DNA of 50,836 bases from Candidatus Nomurabacteria bacterium (GTDB lineage Bacteria > Patescibacteriota > Minisyncoccia > Phycocordibacterales > UBA9973): NCBI GenBank assembly GCA_026395895.1, contig JAPLXV010000011.1:1-50836 (forward strand), read 5' to 3'. The notes beneath the pieces are model-generated. The model was given only the letters and a program-made list of their open reading frames with translations, was not told where the DNA came from and ran no database searches. The translations under genes and the position numbers were made by a program. This document shows, piece by piece, positions 50,592 to 50,836 of the stretch (position 1 is the stretch's first letter; each line of letters opens with the position of its first letter).

Positions 50592-50836
50592 ATGAAAGCC
50601 TATTTAGATATTGTAAAAAATGTTCTGGAAAATGGGGAGAAGAAAACCGATCGCACTGGCACAGGTACTTTGACTGTAGCTGGAGCAATTTTCAAACATG
50701 ATATGAAAAATGGTTTTCCATTACTAACTACAAAAAAAGTACCATTTCGCCTTGTTGCTTCTGAATTAGAATTTTTTATTAAAGGCGTTACAGATAAAAA
50801 ATGGCTCCAAGATAGAAATAATCATATTTGGGACGA
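50592..50836 (+). CDS. thyA: Thymidylate synthase, N-terminal part (runs off window)
   Basis: The 81 codons present read MKAYLDIVKNVLENGEKKTD, RTGTGTLTVAGAIFKHDMKN and GFPLLTTKKVPFRLVASELE, then KWLQDRNNHIWDE. The RTGTGT motif holds the dUMP phosphate. SD GAGGTGA lies upstream of the ATG. Divergent from the DEAD-box gene. The catalytic Cys is beyond the window end. Confidence 0.95.
   Translation, partial: MKAYLDIVKNVLENGEKKTDRTGTGTLTVAGAIFKHDMKNGFPLLTTKKVPFRLVASELEFFIKGVTDKKWLQDRNNHIWD

Overview
The window looks like a chromosomal piece of a Patescibacteria (CPR) bacterium, most likely Parcubacteria-like. It is AT-rich with short intergenic gaps and many starts without a clear Shine-Dalgarno. 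Ribosomal proteins run S12-S7-EF-G-EF-Tu-S10-L3-L4-L23-L2-S19-L22-S3-L16-L29-S17-L14-L24-L5-S14-S8-L6-L18-S5-L15-SecY, and L30 is missing between S5 and L15, as is usual for CPR. UGA is a real stop (for example at the ends of infC and rpmI), so the genetic code is the standard one, not code 25.

Accessory island, about 1-10136. A serine recombinase cut by the window edge lies on the minus strand. It is followed by a plus-strand operon that looks like a conflict or defence system: a 76-aa protein, a MORC/MutL-like GHKL ATPase, a 290-aa protein of unknown fold, a 508-aa chimera (two to three RNA-polymerase alpha-CTD-like modules, a sigma-70 region-4-like HTH and four CxxC zinc knuckles) and an OLD-type AAA ATPase with a TOPRIM region. 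A disordered protein with a C-terminal winged helix comes next, then a heavily structured non-coding element (8213-8487), then an IS110-family transposase with a structured upstream RNA that is a candidate bridge RNA. Island genes 1125-10136 sit between two long inverted repeats (1125-1384 and 9932-10136). The right copy ends at the base before the recG ATG. This island is the best candidate for an undescribed system.

Housekeeping, 10137-30618. recG, a PaaX/Cas2-like protein, a PIF1-like helicase, tRNA-Ile(UAU), ftsH, tmRNA and smpB, a phosphohexomutase split in two frames, infC-rpmI-rplT with a structured L20 leader, a LOG-like protein, a beta-CASP RNase, a small membrane protein, a zinc-lid adenylate-kinase homologue, a TraG/VirD4-like ATPase, map, a HAD hydrolase, UMP kinase, adenylate kinase, CMP kinase and an asparaginase-like domain. 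smpB, ssrA and ftsH are adjacent on one strand, which groups trans-translation with the protease that clears tagged products.

Translation superoperon, 30644-48171, all minus strand, from S12 to SecY. The spc part is interrupted between L5 and S14 by a self-contained cassette (own promoter, strong SD, own terminator) encoding a 196-aa orphan protein. A decayed direct copy of the L5 3' end lies beyond it, followed by a fresh consensus promoter for S14 onward. Short perfect palindromes are scattered through the operon and also sit in frame inside recG and the PIF1 gene.

Right end, 48253-50836: a palindromic repeat, a site-2 protease, rpmB, a DEAD-box helicase and the start of thyA.
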